NCBI RefSeq assembly: GCF_001673635.1
Contig: NZ_LZMH01000069.1
Span: forward strand, 310,001-374,000
Reading direction: 5' to 3'
Source: Mycobacterium asiaticum
GTDB lineage: Bacteria > Actinomycetota > Actinomycetes > Mycobacteriales > Mycobacteriaceae
Length of the DNA: 64,000 bases
Part shown: positions 43,883-53,053 of the stretch, piece after piece
Layout: the number at the start of each line of letters is the position of its first letter
Numbering within the stretch: position 1 is the first letter of the stretch
Notes under the pieces: generated by a model
The model's database searches: none
The model's input: the letters and a program-made list of their open reading frames with translations, nothing else
Told to the model about the DNA's origin: nothing
Position numbers and translations under genes: made by a program

Positions 43883-45541
43883 GTGAGCCTGAGCAGCGAC
43901 GACACGCCGACCGGCCCCATCGTGGGTGCGCGACACGCTCCGCCCGGGCCGCCGGCACCGGAAGCACGATCGGAAGCGCAGCCGGCCGAGCCCATCGCGC
44001 GGCAGCGCAACCTCAGGCGCGACCTGTTGGCCGGCGCGCTCCTCGTCGCGGCTTTGCTGGTGCCTTGGAACCTGTACTTCGGATTCCGCATCCCCAACAG
44101 CAGCGGGGTGCTGTGGGCAATCCTGGATTCAGTGACCGTGCTGTCGCTGCTGTCCCTGCTGGCCTCGCACCGCCGGCCCGGTCCCAACGGCCGGCTGCGG
44201 CTCGCCCTCAATGTCCCCTACCTGCTGTTGGTAGTCGGCTTTGTGCTGTTCGCCGCGTTCGAATTCATCCGGTCCGGGGCCGCCGCGCGGGTGCTGGGTG
44301 GGGTCGGGCCCGGCGCCTGGCTGGGGGTCGCGGGGGCGGTGCTGTCGGCACAGCCGCTGCTCGTCCGCCCGACCGTGGACGAGGAGAGCTACCACCGGTG
44401 GCTGCGGGCGGCCCGGCTGGTCGGCTATGCATCGATGTTCGGGGTGTCTTTGAGCTCCGGATTCACCCTGTGCTGGCGGGTGCGCTACGCGTTGCCCACC
44501 ACGGGCTCGGAATCTTTCGGGGTCCGCAACACCACCGTGATCCTCACTGCGGTGGTGTACGGGGCGGTGGCGCTGGCGGCGGTGCTGGTGGCCTCGCGGT
44601 GGATCCTGCGCAACACTCCGGCATCCCGGCTCGCCACCGTGGCGCTTGGTGGTTCTGCGCTGGTGGCGGGGCTCGTGGTGTGGGTCCTTCCCGTCGGCCG
44701 CTACATCGATGCATTCCATGGCATCGCGCAGAACACCCCGACGACTGGCGTCGGCTACGAGGGCTATCTCGCCTGGGCGGCGGCCGCGGCACTGTTTCTG
44801 CCGCTGACGCTGTTCGGCTCGCCGCTGGTACGCAAGGACCGCGACGTGTGGCGCGACGCACTGCGCTTGGCGTTGATGCTGATCGTCGTCTGGTGCGCCG
44901 GCTCGGTGCTGATGAGAATCAGCGACCTCGTAGTGGCCGTGCTGCTGAATTACCCCACATTCCCTTACAACCACCTCATCCTCGCGGCGTTCGACGCGGC
45001 GACGGCGTTTGTGGCGTGGTGGGCGTGGGCGCGATTGGGCCGCGGCGCCTTCTCGCCATGGACGACGTTCCTGAGCGGGCTGGTGTTCACACTGACGGCT
45101 TCGCGGGTGATTCTCGGCGTGATTCTGGCGCCGCGCTTTGTCCAGGGGGCGGCGCCGAATCCGGTCTACGGCAACAATTTAGTCCAGCAGATGACCAGCA
45201 CGTTCGACGTCACGCTGGTCGCGCTGGCGCTGTGGATCTTCCCCGCGGTCATCATCGCCGGTGTCATCCGTAAGCCGCGACGACGCCCACGACGCCGGCA
45301 GCCGGCGCCTCGAGCCGCCGCTGGGCAGCAACGGCCCCAGGTTCCCGTCCCCACCCGTGCGGGTGGCCCGCCGCCGCCGTCGGAAGCAAGGACGACGCAG
45401 TTCAGCGTCGCCCACACCGAGCACGACGCGCCCACCACGGTGCTGTCCGGGCCGGGCCGGGCACCCCGGATCTTCCGGTCGGCGGAAACCACCGGGCCGT
45501 TGCGGCCCAAGATCTACCGGCCGCCGAACCGTCCGTCCTAA
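43883..45541 (+). CDS. Polytopic membrane protein (Rv0537c-like)
   Basis: A 552-residue protein from GTG 43883. A hydrophilic N-terminus (about 1-45) is followed by roughly ten membrane helices to about residue 460, then a basic, Pro-rich cytoplasmic tail of about 90 residues (RKPRRRPRRRQPAPRAAAG). Same position as Rv0537c. No functional motif recognised. Convergent with galE3: the coding regions overlap by 4 bases. Confidence 0.85.
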   Translation: MSLSSDDTPTGPIVGARHAPPGPPAPEARSEAQPAEPIARQRNLRRDLLAGALLVAALLVPWNLYFGFRIPNSSGVLWAILDSVTVLSLLSLLASHRRPGPNGRLRLALNVPYLLLVVGFVLFAAFEFIRSGAAARVLGGVGPGAWLGVAGAVLSAQPLLVRPTVDEESYHRWLRAARLVGYASMFGVSLSSGFTLCWRVRYALPTTGSESFGVRNTTVILTAVVYGAVALAAVLVASRWILRNTPASRLATVALGGSALVAGLVVWVLPVGRYIDAFHGIAQNTPTTGVGYEGYLAWAAAAALFLPLTLFGSPLVRKDRDVWRDALRLALMLIVVWCAGSVLMRISDLVVAVLLNYPTFPYNHLILAAFDAATAFVAWWAWARLGRGAFSPWTTFLSGLVFTLTASRVILGVILAPRFVQGAAPNPVYGNNLVQQMTSTFDVTLVALALWIFPAVIIAGVIRKPRRRPRRRQPAPRAAAGQQRPQVPVPTRAGGPPPPSEARTTQFSVAHTEHDAPTTVLSGPGRAPRIFRSAETTGPLRPKIYRPPNRPS

Positions 45542-46569
45542 CGCAACGGCGCGAAGGCGAATTCGCGCAGCCCGTCGCCCGGGTCCACGCCGGCCCGGAA
45601 ATCGAGCACTTCGGCGGCGAGCGTGGGGTCGGCCACGATGTGGCGGACATCGCCGCTGCGGTACTGGCCGGTGACGGCCGGGGACAACTCGCCGCCCCGC
45701 GCGGCACACAGCGCGTCGGCCACCTCGAGGATCGAGATGGGCCGTCCCGAGCAAACATTGGCTGCGGTGAAGCCGCGGCGGTCCGCGCTCACCGCCGCCA
45801 GGTTGGCCGCCGCGACGTCGTCGACGTGCACGAAATCCCGCATCTGCCCGCCGTCTTCGAAAACCCTTGGCGCCTCGCCCTTCTCGAGTGAGGAGCGGAA
45901 TATCGCCGCCACCCCGGAATACGGGGTGTCCCGCGGCATGCCCGGGCCGTAGACGTTGTGGTAGCGCAGCGCCACCACCGAACCGCCGGTGGCCTCCGAC
46001 CAGGCCAGTGCGTAGTGCTCCTGCGCCGTCTTGCTGGCCGCGTACAGGCTGCGCGGCCGCAGCGCGGCGTCCTCATCGACCAACTGCCACACCACCGGCC
46101 GACCGCAGACCGGACAGCGGTGCTCAAAGACACCGGCGTCCAGGTCGGCACGGCGGCGCGGCGGCGGATCCACCGAGCCGTGCTCCGCGCACCGGTACCG
46201 CCCCTGCCCGTACACCACCATCGAGGACGCCAACACCAGGCGCCGGACGCCTGCGGCGAACATCTGGGCCAGCAGCACCGTGGTCCCGAAGTCGTTGTGG
46301 CTCCCGTATTCCGGCGCGTCGGCGGCGTCGACACCGGCGCCCACCATCGCCGCCTGATGGCACACCAGGTCCACCCCGGACAGCAGCGGCGCGAGTGCGT
46401 CGGCGTCGCGCACGTCAACCCGGTGACAGCCTTCCGGCAGAACGGGACTCGGGCCGTGCGCAGCGGGCAGCAAAGCGTCCACGCCGATCACCTCGTGGCC
46501 CGCGGCCCGCAGCGCCGCGTCGACCCGAGAGCCGATGAAACCGGCCGCGCCGGTGAGCAGGACTCTCAC
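45538..46569 (-). CDS. galE3: NAD-dependent epimerase/dehydratase GalE3 with Cys-pair insertion
   Basis: GTG 46569 gives 343 residues. NAD site GAAGFIGS near the N-terminus and catalytic YAASK are those of the extended SDR family. Between them an insertion carries C-A-E-H and HRCPVCGRPV, i.e. several Cys/His that could hold a zinc. This is not part of ordinary UDP-glucose 4-epimerases. Sugar-nucleotide substrate unknown. GTGA overlap with the mtnP stop. A longer frame running back through mtnP is rejected. Confidence 0.88.
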   Translation of the reverse strand: MRVLLTGAAGFIGSRVDAALRAAGHEVIGVDALLPAAHGPSPVLPEGCHRVDVRDADALAPLLSGVDLVCHQAAMVGAGVDAADAPEYGSHNDFGTTVLLAQMFAAGVRRLVLASSMVVYGQGRYRCAEHGSVDPPPRRRADLDAGVFEHRCPVCGRPVVWQLVDEDAALRPRSLYAASKTAQEHYALAWSEATGGSVVALRYHNVYGPGMPRDTPYSGVAAIFRSSLEKGEAPRVFEDGGQMRDFVHVDDVAAANLAAVSADRRGFTAANVCSGRPISILEVADALCAARGGELSPAVTGQYRSGDVRHIVADPTLAAEVLDFRAGVDPGDGLREFAFAPLR

Positions 46570-47360
46570 GGCAGCTCGAACGGCAGCGGGACACCGGCGT
46601 GCTGCAGACAGTGGGTACAGGTGCGCTCGTCGGCCACGTTGTCGATCGCGGTCTGCACGAGTTGCTTGAGCCGCACGATGTTCTCGCCAAAGGCGGCGAA
46701 GATCTCCGCGGCCTTCACCCCTTCCCCGACGGCCACACCGGCATCCACATCGGTGACCAGGGCTATTGCCGCGTAACATAATTCGAGTTCGCGAGCAAGG
46801 ATGGCCTCCGGGTAGCCGGTCATGTTGACCAGGCTGAAGCCGGCGGCCGCGAACCACTGGCTCTCCGCGCGGGTGGAGAACCGCGGACCCTGGATCACCA
46901 CCATGGTGCCGCCGTCGACCACATCCGGCAGATCGGTCACCGCGCTGCGCAGCGTCGGGCAGTACGGATCGGCGAAGCTCGCGTGCACCCCGCCGCTGTC
47001 GAAGTAGGTGTCCGGGCGGCCGCTGGTGCGGTCCACCAGTTGATCGGGCACCACCACCGTCCCGGGTCCCAGCAGCGGGTTCAGACTGCCGACCGCGCAC
47101 GGCGCGAACACCCGCCGGACCCCCAGCGCGCGCAGCGCCCACATGTTGGCCCGGTACGGGACGGTGTGCGGCGAGTACTGGTGACGGGCGCCGTGCCGGG
47201 GCAGGAACGCGACCTCGTGCCGGCCGATGGCGCCGATCGTGATCGGGTCGCTGGGCGCGCCCCACGGGGTCTCGGGGTACACCGTACGGGTGTCGGATCC
47301 GAGAAATGTGTAGAAGCCGCTACCGCCGATGACTCCGAGCATCCGCCCATTGTGATGCAT
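46566..47360 (-). CDS. mtnP: S-methyl-5'-thioadenosine phosphorylase
   Basis: From ATG 47360 the protein has 264 residues, the length of Rv0535. GVIGGSGFY at the start, [19 protein letters not shown] and [14 protein letters not shown] are the phosphate and purine sites of the MTA phosphorylase family. It recycles methylthioadenosine from polyamine metabolism. A later ATG (47342) is possible. The start is nearly back-to-back with menA. Confidence 0.93.
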   Translation of the reverse strand: MHHNGRMLGVIGGSGFYTFLGSDTRTVYPETPWGAPSDPITIGAIGRHEVAFLPRHGARHQYSPHTVPYRANMWALRALGVRRVFAPCAVGSLNPLLGPGTVVVPDQLVDRTSGRPDTYFDSGGVHASFADPYCPTLRSAVTDLPDVVDGGTMVVIQGPRFSTRAESQWFAAAGFSLVNMTGYPEAILARELELCYAAIALVTDVDAGVAVGEGVKAAEIFAAFGENIVRLKQLVQTAIDNVADERTCTHCLQHAGVPLPFELP

Positions 47361-47376
47361 GAGGCAGGATGCCCTG

Positions 47377-48249
47377 GTGGCCAGTTTTGCGCAGTGGATC
47401 GCCGGAGCGCGCCCGCGGACCCTGCCGAACGCGGTCGCGCCGGTAATCGCCGGCACCGGCGCCGCGGCGTGGCTGCATGCCGCCGTGTGGTGGAAGGCGC
47501 TGCTGGCTCTGGCCGTGTCCCTCGCCTTCGTCATCGGGGTGAATTACGCCAACGACTACTCCGACGGCATCCGGGGCACCGACGACGTGCGGGCCGGCCC
47601 GGTGCGGCTGGTGGGTGCCCGGCTGGCGACGCCGCGCGCGGTGCTGACCGCGGCGCTGGTCAGCCTGTTCGTCGGCAGCGTGGCGGGACTGGCGCTGGCG
47701 CTGGTCAGTGCGCCGTGGCTGATCGCGGTCGGTGTGGGGTGCGTCGCTGGGGCCTGGCTGTACACCGGCGGGTCTAAGCCGTACGGCTACTCGGGGCTGG
47801 GCGAGGCCGCGGTGTTCGTGTTCTTCGGCCTGGTCGCCGTCCTGGGCACGCAGTACACCCAGGCCTTGCGGGTGGACTGGGTGGGTCTGGTGCTGGCGGT
47901 CGCGGTCGGGGCGTTGTCGTCGTCGGTGCTGGTCGCCAACAATCTGCGCGACATTCCCACCGACACCGAATCCGGCAAGATCACCCTCGCGGTGCGGTTG
48001 GGTGACCGCCGCACCCGGCTGCTCTACCACGCTTTGCTGGCCACCGCCGGGGTTCTGACGTTCGCTCTGCTCGCGGCGACGCCGTGGTGCGCGGTGGGAC
48101 TGGTGGCTACGCCGCTGGCGCTGCGCGCCGACCGGCCGGTGCGCGCGGGCCTGAGTGGACCGGAGTTGATCCCGGTACTGCGCGACACCGGGCTGGCCAT
48201 GGTGGTGTGGTCCGCCGCGGTCGCGTTGGCGCTGTCCCTGGCCGGTTGA
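47377..48249 (+). CDS. menA: 1,4-Dihydroxy-2-naphthoate polyprenyltransferase MenA
   Basis: GTG 47377 gives 290 residues, close to 292 for Rv0534c; an upstream ATG at 47359 overlaps the mtnP start. UbiA-type prenyltransferase with about eight helices and both Asp-rich motifs, [15 protein letters not shown] and [13 protein letters not shown]. It attaches the polyprenyl chain to DHNA at the membrane. Divergent from mtnP with only 16 bp between the chosen starts. Confidence 0.95.
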   Translation: MASFAQWIAGARPRTLPNAVAPVIAGTGAAAWLHAAVWWKALLALAVSLAFVIGVNYANDYSDGIRGTDDVRAGPVRLVGARLATPRAVLTAALVSLFVGSVAGLALALVSAPWLIAVGVGCVAGAWLYTGGSKPYGYSGLGEAAVFVFFGLVAVLGTQYTQALRVDWVGLVLAVAVGALSSSVLVANNLRDIPTDTESGKITLAVRLGDRRTRLLYHALLATAGVLTFALLAATPWCAVGLVATPLALRADRPVRAGLSGPELIPVLRDTGLAMVVWSAAVALALSLAG

Positions 48250-48346
48250 CCGCGCGGAGTTCCCCGGCGCCGGCTGGTCCGTTGTGTTTTACTTGCTCAA
48301 ATGTGTTGCGCTACAAGATAAGCGCGGGCCGGAGGGAACAGTTCTG

Positions 48347-49015
48347 ATGAGTGAGCGGCTCGACGATGCGACTCAGCGTCTGCCTGCGCCGCCGCCCGGG
48401 ACGCCCGGGCCGACCGCGCCGCCGGGACCGCCGGGACCGCCGGGACCGCCGCCTGGGTCCTATCCGCCGTATCCGGTCAGCCGTTCCACCAACTCGCTGG
48501 CGATCGCGGCGCTCGTCACATCGCTGGTCCTGGCGCCGTTGGGGATCGTCTTCGGACACATCTCGCTTTCCCAGATCAAACGCACCGGCGAGGACGGCCG
48601 CGGCTTTGCCATCGCCGGGCTGGTGCTGGGATACATCGGGACAATCCTGGGGATCATCGGGCTGGTCGGCGTGCTGGTGTTCATGGCGTCGGTGAACTCG
48701 GCGCTGCACAGCAACGCGGGTTCACGATCGCGAAGCACCCCGACCACATCCGAAACCCCCGTCGGGGTTCCGGACGCGACGGCGCGGGCGATCAAGGACG
48801 CTCGCGTCGGCGATTGCATCCGCCGGGTTACCGGAGCGAAAAAGAAGGACGGCAGCAGGGAGGTGACAATTTCGCCCGCCGCCTGCGGTTCAAGTGCCGC
48901 GACGGACAAGGTCACCAAACGCACCACCAGCACGTCCGATTGCCCCGGCAGCCAGTGGGTGCGGACACAGGCCTACCGTCCGCCGATCGTCCTTTGCCTG
49001 TCCAAGTTGCGGTAA
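48347..49015 (+). CDS. DUF4190-domain membrane protein
   Basis: ATG 48347 with GGAGGG upstream gives 222 residues. Pro/Gly-rich N-terminus (about 10-45), then two membrane helices in the DUF4190 pattern (GIVFGHISLSQIKRTGEDGR between them), then an extracytoplasmic domain of about 100 residues with three Cys. A weak promoter (TTGCTC ... AAGATA) may lie in the 97-bp gap after menA. I recall no such gene between menA and fabH in M. tuberculosis. Function unknown. Confidence 0.75.
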   Translation: MSERLDDATQRLPAPPPGTPGPTAPPGPPGPPGPPPGSYPPYPVSRSTNSLAIAALVTSLVLAPLGIVFGHISLSQIKRTGEDGRGFAIAGLVLGYIGTILGIIGLVGVLVFMASVNSALHSNAGSRSRSTPTTSETPVGVPDATARAIKDARVGDCIRRVTGAKKKDGSREVTISPAACGSSAATDKVTKRTTSTSDCPGSQWVRTQAYRPPIVLCLSKLR

Positions 49016-49123
49016 TCCGACGTCTGTGCTCGACCCCGGTGCACGCGCGCAGCGAGCACGCATAGAGTCGATCAAGCCCCAGCGGCAGATTCGACCGATT
49101 ACTGCGGCGGGAAGGACATCGCT

Positions 49124-50140
49124 ATGACTGAGATCGCGACGATCAACGGCCCGAAGAAAGTCGGGTTGCTCAGCGTCGGCGCCTACCGCCCTGAGCGAGT
49201 CGTCACCAACGAGGAGATCTGTCAGAACATCGACTCCTCCGACGAATGGATCTACTCGCGCACCGGGATCAAGTCCCGCCGGTTCGCCGCGGACGACGAA
49301 TCCGCGGCGTCGATGGCGACCGAAGCCTGTCGGCGGGCATTGAAGAACGCCTCGCTGACTCCGGCCGATATCAACGGCGTGATTGTCACCACCAACACCC
49401 ATTTCCTGCAGACGCCGCCGGCCGCCCCGATGGTCGCGGCGGCGTTGGGCGCCAACGACGTGCTGGGCTTCGACCTGTCCGCCGGCTGCGCTGGGTTCGG
49501 GTACGCGCTGAGCACCGCAGCGGACATGATCCGCGCCGGTGGCGCCGGCAAGATGCTGGTGGTCGGCACCGAGAAACTGTCCCCGACGATAGACATGCAC
49601 GACCGCGGCAACTGCTTCATCTTCGCCGACGGCGCGGCCGCGGTGGTGGTCGGCGAGACACCCACCCAGGGCATCGGGCCCACGGTGGCGGGCAGCGACG
49701 GCGAGCAGTCCGGCGCGATCCGCCAGGACATCGACTGGATCACGTTCGCGCAGAATCCCTCCGGCCCACGGCCGTTCGTGCGGCTCGAGGGTCCGGCGGT
49801 CTTCCGCTGGGCGGCCTTCAAGATGGGCGATGTCGGCCGCCGCGCGCTGGAGGCAGCCGGTGTCGGGCCGGATCAGATCGACGTGTTCGTCCCCCATCAG
49901 GCCAACAGCCGCATCAACGAGTTGCTGGTCAAGAACCTGCAGTTGCGGCCGGACACCGTCGTCGCCAACGACATCGAACACTCCGGGAACACCTCCGCGG
50001 CGTCCATCCCGCTGGCCATCGCGGAACTGATGGACACCGGGGCGGCCCAGCCCGGCGATCTGGCGCTGCTGATCGGCTACGGCGCCGGACTCACCTACGC
50101 CGCGCAGGTGGTACGCATGCCGCTGCACAGCGACAGCTGA
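49124..50140 (+). CDS. fabH: Beta-ketoacyl-ACP synthase III FabH
   Basis: A 338-residue thiolase-fold enzyme with catalytic triad Cys122 ([13 protein letters not shown]), His258 ([10 protein letters not shown]) and Asn289 ([13 protein letters not shown]). In mycobacteria FabH condenses acyl-CoA from FAS-I with malonyl-AcpM to start FAS-II mycolic acid synthesis. Orthologue of Rv0533c. Confidence 0.96.
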   Translation: MTEIATINGPKKVGLLSVGAYRPERVVTNEEICQNIDSSDEWIYSRTGIKSRRFAADDESAASMATEACRRALKNASLTPADINGVIVTTNTHFLQTPPAAPMVAAALGANDVLGFDLSAGCAGFGYALSTAADMIRAGGAGKMLVVGTEKLSPTIDMHDRGNCFIFADGAAAVVVGETPTQGIGPTVAGSDGEQSGAIRQDIDWITFAQNPSGPRPFVRLEGPAVFRWAAFKMGDVGRRALEAAGVGPDQIDVFVPHQANSRINELLVKNLQLRPDTVVANDIEHSGNTSAASIPLAIAELMDTGAAQPGDLALLIGYGAGLTYAAQVVRMPLHSDS

Positions 50141-50143
50141 GGC

Positions 50144-50494
50144 TCAGCCTGCGGCCGGCCCCTCGTCGGCGGCCGGCGTCTCCCCCCGCAGCCGGGCCCG
50201 CAACCGGTCCCGCTCGGCACGGCGATGTTCCCCGGCGGCGGCAAGCGTGGCCGTGGCGCGCCGGCGCAGCGGCCCGAATGCCCACATTCCCAGCGGCATG
50301 GAGATGACCAGGCCGCCCAGTGCGGCGACCGTGAGCGGGAAGTCGGTCACCCCGATCAGCCGGCCCGCGCCGTAGATCAGAGCAGTGATCACCACCACCA
50401 GCAGCAGCCGCGCCGCGACGTAAAGCAGGACGTCGGCGACGCCGCGACCGCGGGACGGAACCCGAGTGGGCTTGTCGCTAGGCGTTTCTGACAC
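50144..50494 (-). CDS. DUF4229 membrane protein (Rv0531-like)
   Basis: A 116-residue protein with two membrane helices (about 23-43 and 53-76) and a basic, Arg-rich C-terminal tail predicted to form a helix. Convergent with fabH (3 bp gap). Family of unknown function; same position as Rv0531. Confidence 0.85.
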   Translation of the reverse strand: MSETPSDKPTRVPSRGRGVADVLLYVAARLLLVVVITALIYGAGRLIGVTDFPLTVAALGGLVISMPLGMWAFGPLRRRATATLAAAGEHRRAERDRLRARLRGETPAADEGPAAG

Positions 50495-50550
50495 AGCTTG
50501 AGCCTAGCGACAGGCCCGCCGCGGGTATATTCGCTCAGAGGAGGTGTCGA

Positions 50551-50706
50551 GTGCTTTACCTGCTCGTCGTCCTTATTCTGGGGACGCTGATCTATCTCGG
50601 CTGGCGTGCGGCGCGGTCACAGACCAGCCCGCCGAAGACGCGTGTCATCGGACCTGACGACGATCCGGAGTTCCTGCGTCGATTGGGCGACAACAAACCG
50701 CGCTAG
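50551..50706 (+). CDS. 51-aa membrane protein (Rv0530A-like)
   Basis: GTG 50551 with a strong GAGGAGG ribosome site opens 51 codons: one N-terminal membrane helix (LYLLVVLILGTLIYLGW) and a short charged tail ending LGDNKPR. A TATATT sequence about 20 bases upstream could be its -10. Its end overlaps the end of the convergent ATPase gene by 4 bases. Matches a small annotated gene at this place in M. tuberculosis. Confidence 0.8.
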   Translation: MLYLLVVLILGTLIYLGWRAARSQTSPPKTRVIGPDDDPEFLRRLGDNKPR

Positions 50707-52025
50707 ACGAACTGCGGGTTGGAGCGCCGCTGGTCACCGGGGAAGCCGTCGGCGACCACCGCCGCCAGCTCGAGCAGCGCCTCGCGGGTGTCCCGATTCA
50801 GCCGGTCCAGTTCGATCTCGGCGCCCTCTTCCAGGTGCGGGTCGTAAGGAACTACCCGCACGGCCCGGCAGCGGCGCGCGAAATGTTCGATCACCTTGTC
50901 CATGTCGACCTTGCCGGCCCGCGGCCGCACGGCGTTGATGACGGTGATCGCGTTGCGCACCAGGTCCTCATGGCCGTGGGCGTCCAGCCAGTCCAGCGTC
51001 GCCGACGCGCTGCGGGCCCCGTCGATGGAGCCCGACGCGACCACGATCAGCACGTCGGACCGGGCCAGGATTGCCGACATTGCCGAATGCAGCAGTCCCG
51101 CGCCGCAGTCGGTGAATACCAGGCCGTAGAAGCGTTCCAGGATGTCCAGGCTGCGCGTGTAGTCCTCGGAGCTGAATGCCTCCGACAATGTCGGGTCGCT
51201 CGAGGAGGCGAGCACCTCCAGCCCGGCCTTGTTCTGTGAGGTGTAGCCGCGGATGTCGCTGTAGCGGTCGATGCTCTCGGCGTCCCGCAGCAGGTGTCGC
51301 ACGGTGGCCGGGGTTTCGAGCGGCAGCTTCTGGCTCAGGGTGCCGCGGTCGGGGTTGGCGTCCACGGCGACCACCCGGTCACCCCGCACGGACGCGAAGG
51401 TGGATCCCAGAGTCGCAGTGATCGTCGTCTTGCCGACGCCGCCCTTCAATGACAGCACCGCGATGCGGTAACAACCACGCAGCGGCCGGTTGATCTGAGC
51501 TACCAGATTGTTGTGCTTCATCGCCCGGGGACTCTCCCCCAGGTTGATCAGCTGACCCGACAGCACGTACAGCAGCCGGCGCCAGCCTTCCGATGGCGGC
51601 GGCTTCACCGGCTTGAGCAGGACGGTGGTGGACAGCTCGGGATACGGCGCGTGCGGCAGCGGCTCAGGACGGAACTGGGGCCGCTCTTCGATGCCGGAGT
51701 CCTCCGGCGGGCCCGGGTAGTAGGCGCCGTAGGCGGTCGGGTCGACCCGTGTCACACCGGACACCGGGCCGGTCGTCGGCCCCGGATCCCACTGCGGCGC
51801 GTCGGCGGGGGGCGGCGGCGGGGGGTCAGTGGGCGCCGACAGCCGGCGCTCGGTGCGGAAACCCGCGAACGCACGGGTCGGCGCCTCAGCCGTGGCGTCC
51901 ACCGGCGGTTCCACGCCCAGCGGCGCTTGAGCCTGCACGGTCGGCTGCTCGGGGCTGACGTCGGCCGCCCCGGTACCCGGGTGGACCCGCGGCGCCCCCG
52001 CGCCCGGCGTTGGATGTTCTGACAC
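50703..52025 (-). CDS. MinD/ParA-like ATPase with Pro-rich N-terminus (Rv0530-like)
   Basis: A 440-residue protein. Residues 1-145 are Pro/Ala-rich and disordered-looking. A deviant Walker A, KGGVGKT (194-200), starts a SIMIBI-class ATPase domain to the end, including FTDCGAGL. This architecture is shared with ESX-associated EspI-like proteins and other mycobacterial ParA-like ATPases. A role in positioning or regulating an envelope system is possible; its partner is unknown. Lies 47 bp downstream of ccsA, same strand, in the cytochrome c maturation run. Confidence 0.88.
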   Translation of the reverse strand: MSEHPTPGAGAPRVHPGTGAADVSPEQPTVQAQAPLGVEPPVDATAEAPTRAFAGFRTERRLSAPTDPPPPPPADAPQWDPGPTTGPVSGVTRVDPTAYGAYYPGPPEDSGIEERPQFRPEPLPHAPYPELSTTVLLKPVKPPPSEGWRRLLYVLSGQLINLGESPRAMKHNNLVAQINRPLRGCYRIAVLSLKGGVGKTTITATLGSTFASVRGDRVVAVDANPDRGTLSQKLPLETPATVRHLLRDAESIDRYSDIRGYTSQNKAGLEVLASSSDPTLSEAFSSEDYTRSLDILERFYGLVFTDCGAGLLHSAMSAILARSDVLIVVASGSIDGARSASATLDWLDAHGHEDLVRNAITVINAVRPRAGKVDMDKVIEHFARRCRAVRVVPYDPHLEEGAEIELDRLNRDTREALLELAAVVADGFPGDQRRSNPQFV

Positions 52026-52072
52026 TCGTGCTCCCCCTTGTTGCCCGCTTGTTCGGGTCGGTCACGCTCGGG

Positions 52073-53053
52073 TCAGCCCACGCCCGCATACGAGTGCAGG
52101 CCAACGGTCACCAGGTTAACGAAGAACAGATTGAAGACCATGGCCACGAACCCGGCGACGTTGATCCAGGCCGCCTTGCGATCCCGCCAACCGGCCGTTG
52201 ACCTGGCATGGAGGTAGGCGGCGTACACCACCCATGCGATGAACGACACGGTTTCTTTGGGGTCCCAGCCCCAGTACCGGCCCCAGGCTTCCTCGGCCCA
52301 GATCGCACCGAAGATGACCCCGAAGCCGAACACCGGGAAGGCGAAGATGGTGGTTCGGTAAGCGATCCGGTCGAGCGTCTGCGCGTCGGGAAAGCGGTGC
52401 ACCAGCCGCGCCAGTTGGCCCTCGGCACCCGGTTCGCCCAGCCGCGAGGTGCGCAGCAGAAACAGGATGCTGGCGATGCCCGCCACCAGGAACACGCCCG
52501 AGCCGAGGCTGACCACCGAGACGTGGATGGGCAGCCAGTACGACTGCAGGGCCGGCATCACAGGTGCCGCGTTGGCGTAGAGCCAGCGGCCGGACACGGT
52601 CAGCAGGATCAGCACCGGGAGCAGCAGGAACACCCACAACGGCCGGTACTGCGGGCGGCGTAGCACGACGGCACCGGCAACCAGCCCGGACAGGCAGGTC
52701 AGGTTGATGAACTCGTACATGTTGCCCCAGGGCACCCGCATGGTGGCCAGGCCGCGCAGCACGATGCAGCCCAACAGCAGGGCAATGCCGAGGTAGAGGA
52801 CGGCGAGACCGGCGCGGCCGACGCGTTCGTCGAACGGCCGGCTCGGAGTGTCCGCGACGACGCCGGGGGTGGCGCTGTCGGTGGTGACGGCGCCGCCCCT
52901 GCTTCCGACAGCCGCCGGTTCGAGTTTCCGGGTGCGCACGTAGGCCAGTTCGCAGGCCAGCAGCAGCAGCGCAACCACGAGCGCCACCACCGCGGAGGTG
53001 AAGGCCCAGTCGGAGTAGCGGGCCAGCCCGATGTTCACGTGCTGGGTATTCAT
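52073..53053 (-). CDS. ccsA: Cytochrome c synthase subunit CcsA/CcsB
   Basis: A 326-residue polytopic protein with the heme-handling tryptophan-rich WWD-type motif WGRYWGWDPKET and flanking histidines. With ResB it forms the system II heme lyase that attaches heme to apocytochromes outside the membrane. ATG start overlaps the resB stop (ATGA). Orthologue of Rv0529. Confidence 0.94.
   Translation of the reverse strand: MNTQHVNIGLARYSDWAFTSAVVALVVALLLLACELAYVRTRKLEPAAVGSRGGAVTTDSATPGVVADTPSRPFDERVGRAGLAVLYLGIALLLGCIVLRGLATMRVPWGNMYEFINLTCLSGLVAGAVVLRRPQYRPLWVFLLLPVLILLTVSGRWLYANAAPVMPALQSYWLPIHVSVVSLGSGVFLVAGIASILFLLRTSRLGEPGAEGQLARLVHRFPDAQTLDRIAYRTTIFAFPVFGFGVIFGAIWAEEAWGRYWGWDPKETVSFIAWVVYAAYLHARSTAGWRDRKAAWINVAGFVAMVFNLFFVNLVTVGLHSYAGVG

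Noticed and set aside
43711-45273. Long plus-strand frame inside the Rv0537c-like gene (520 codons)
   Set aside because: Arg/Gly/Ala-rich shadow frame of a high-G+C gene; the overlapping frame has membrane helices and matches a known conserved position.
46569-47265. Upstream extension of the galE3 frame across mtnP
   Set aside because: The extension is a shadow frame; the NAD-binding motif starts right after GTG 46569.
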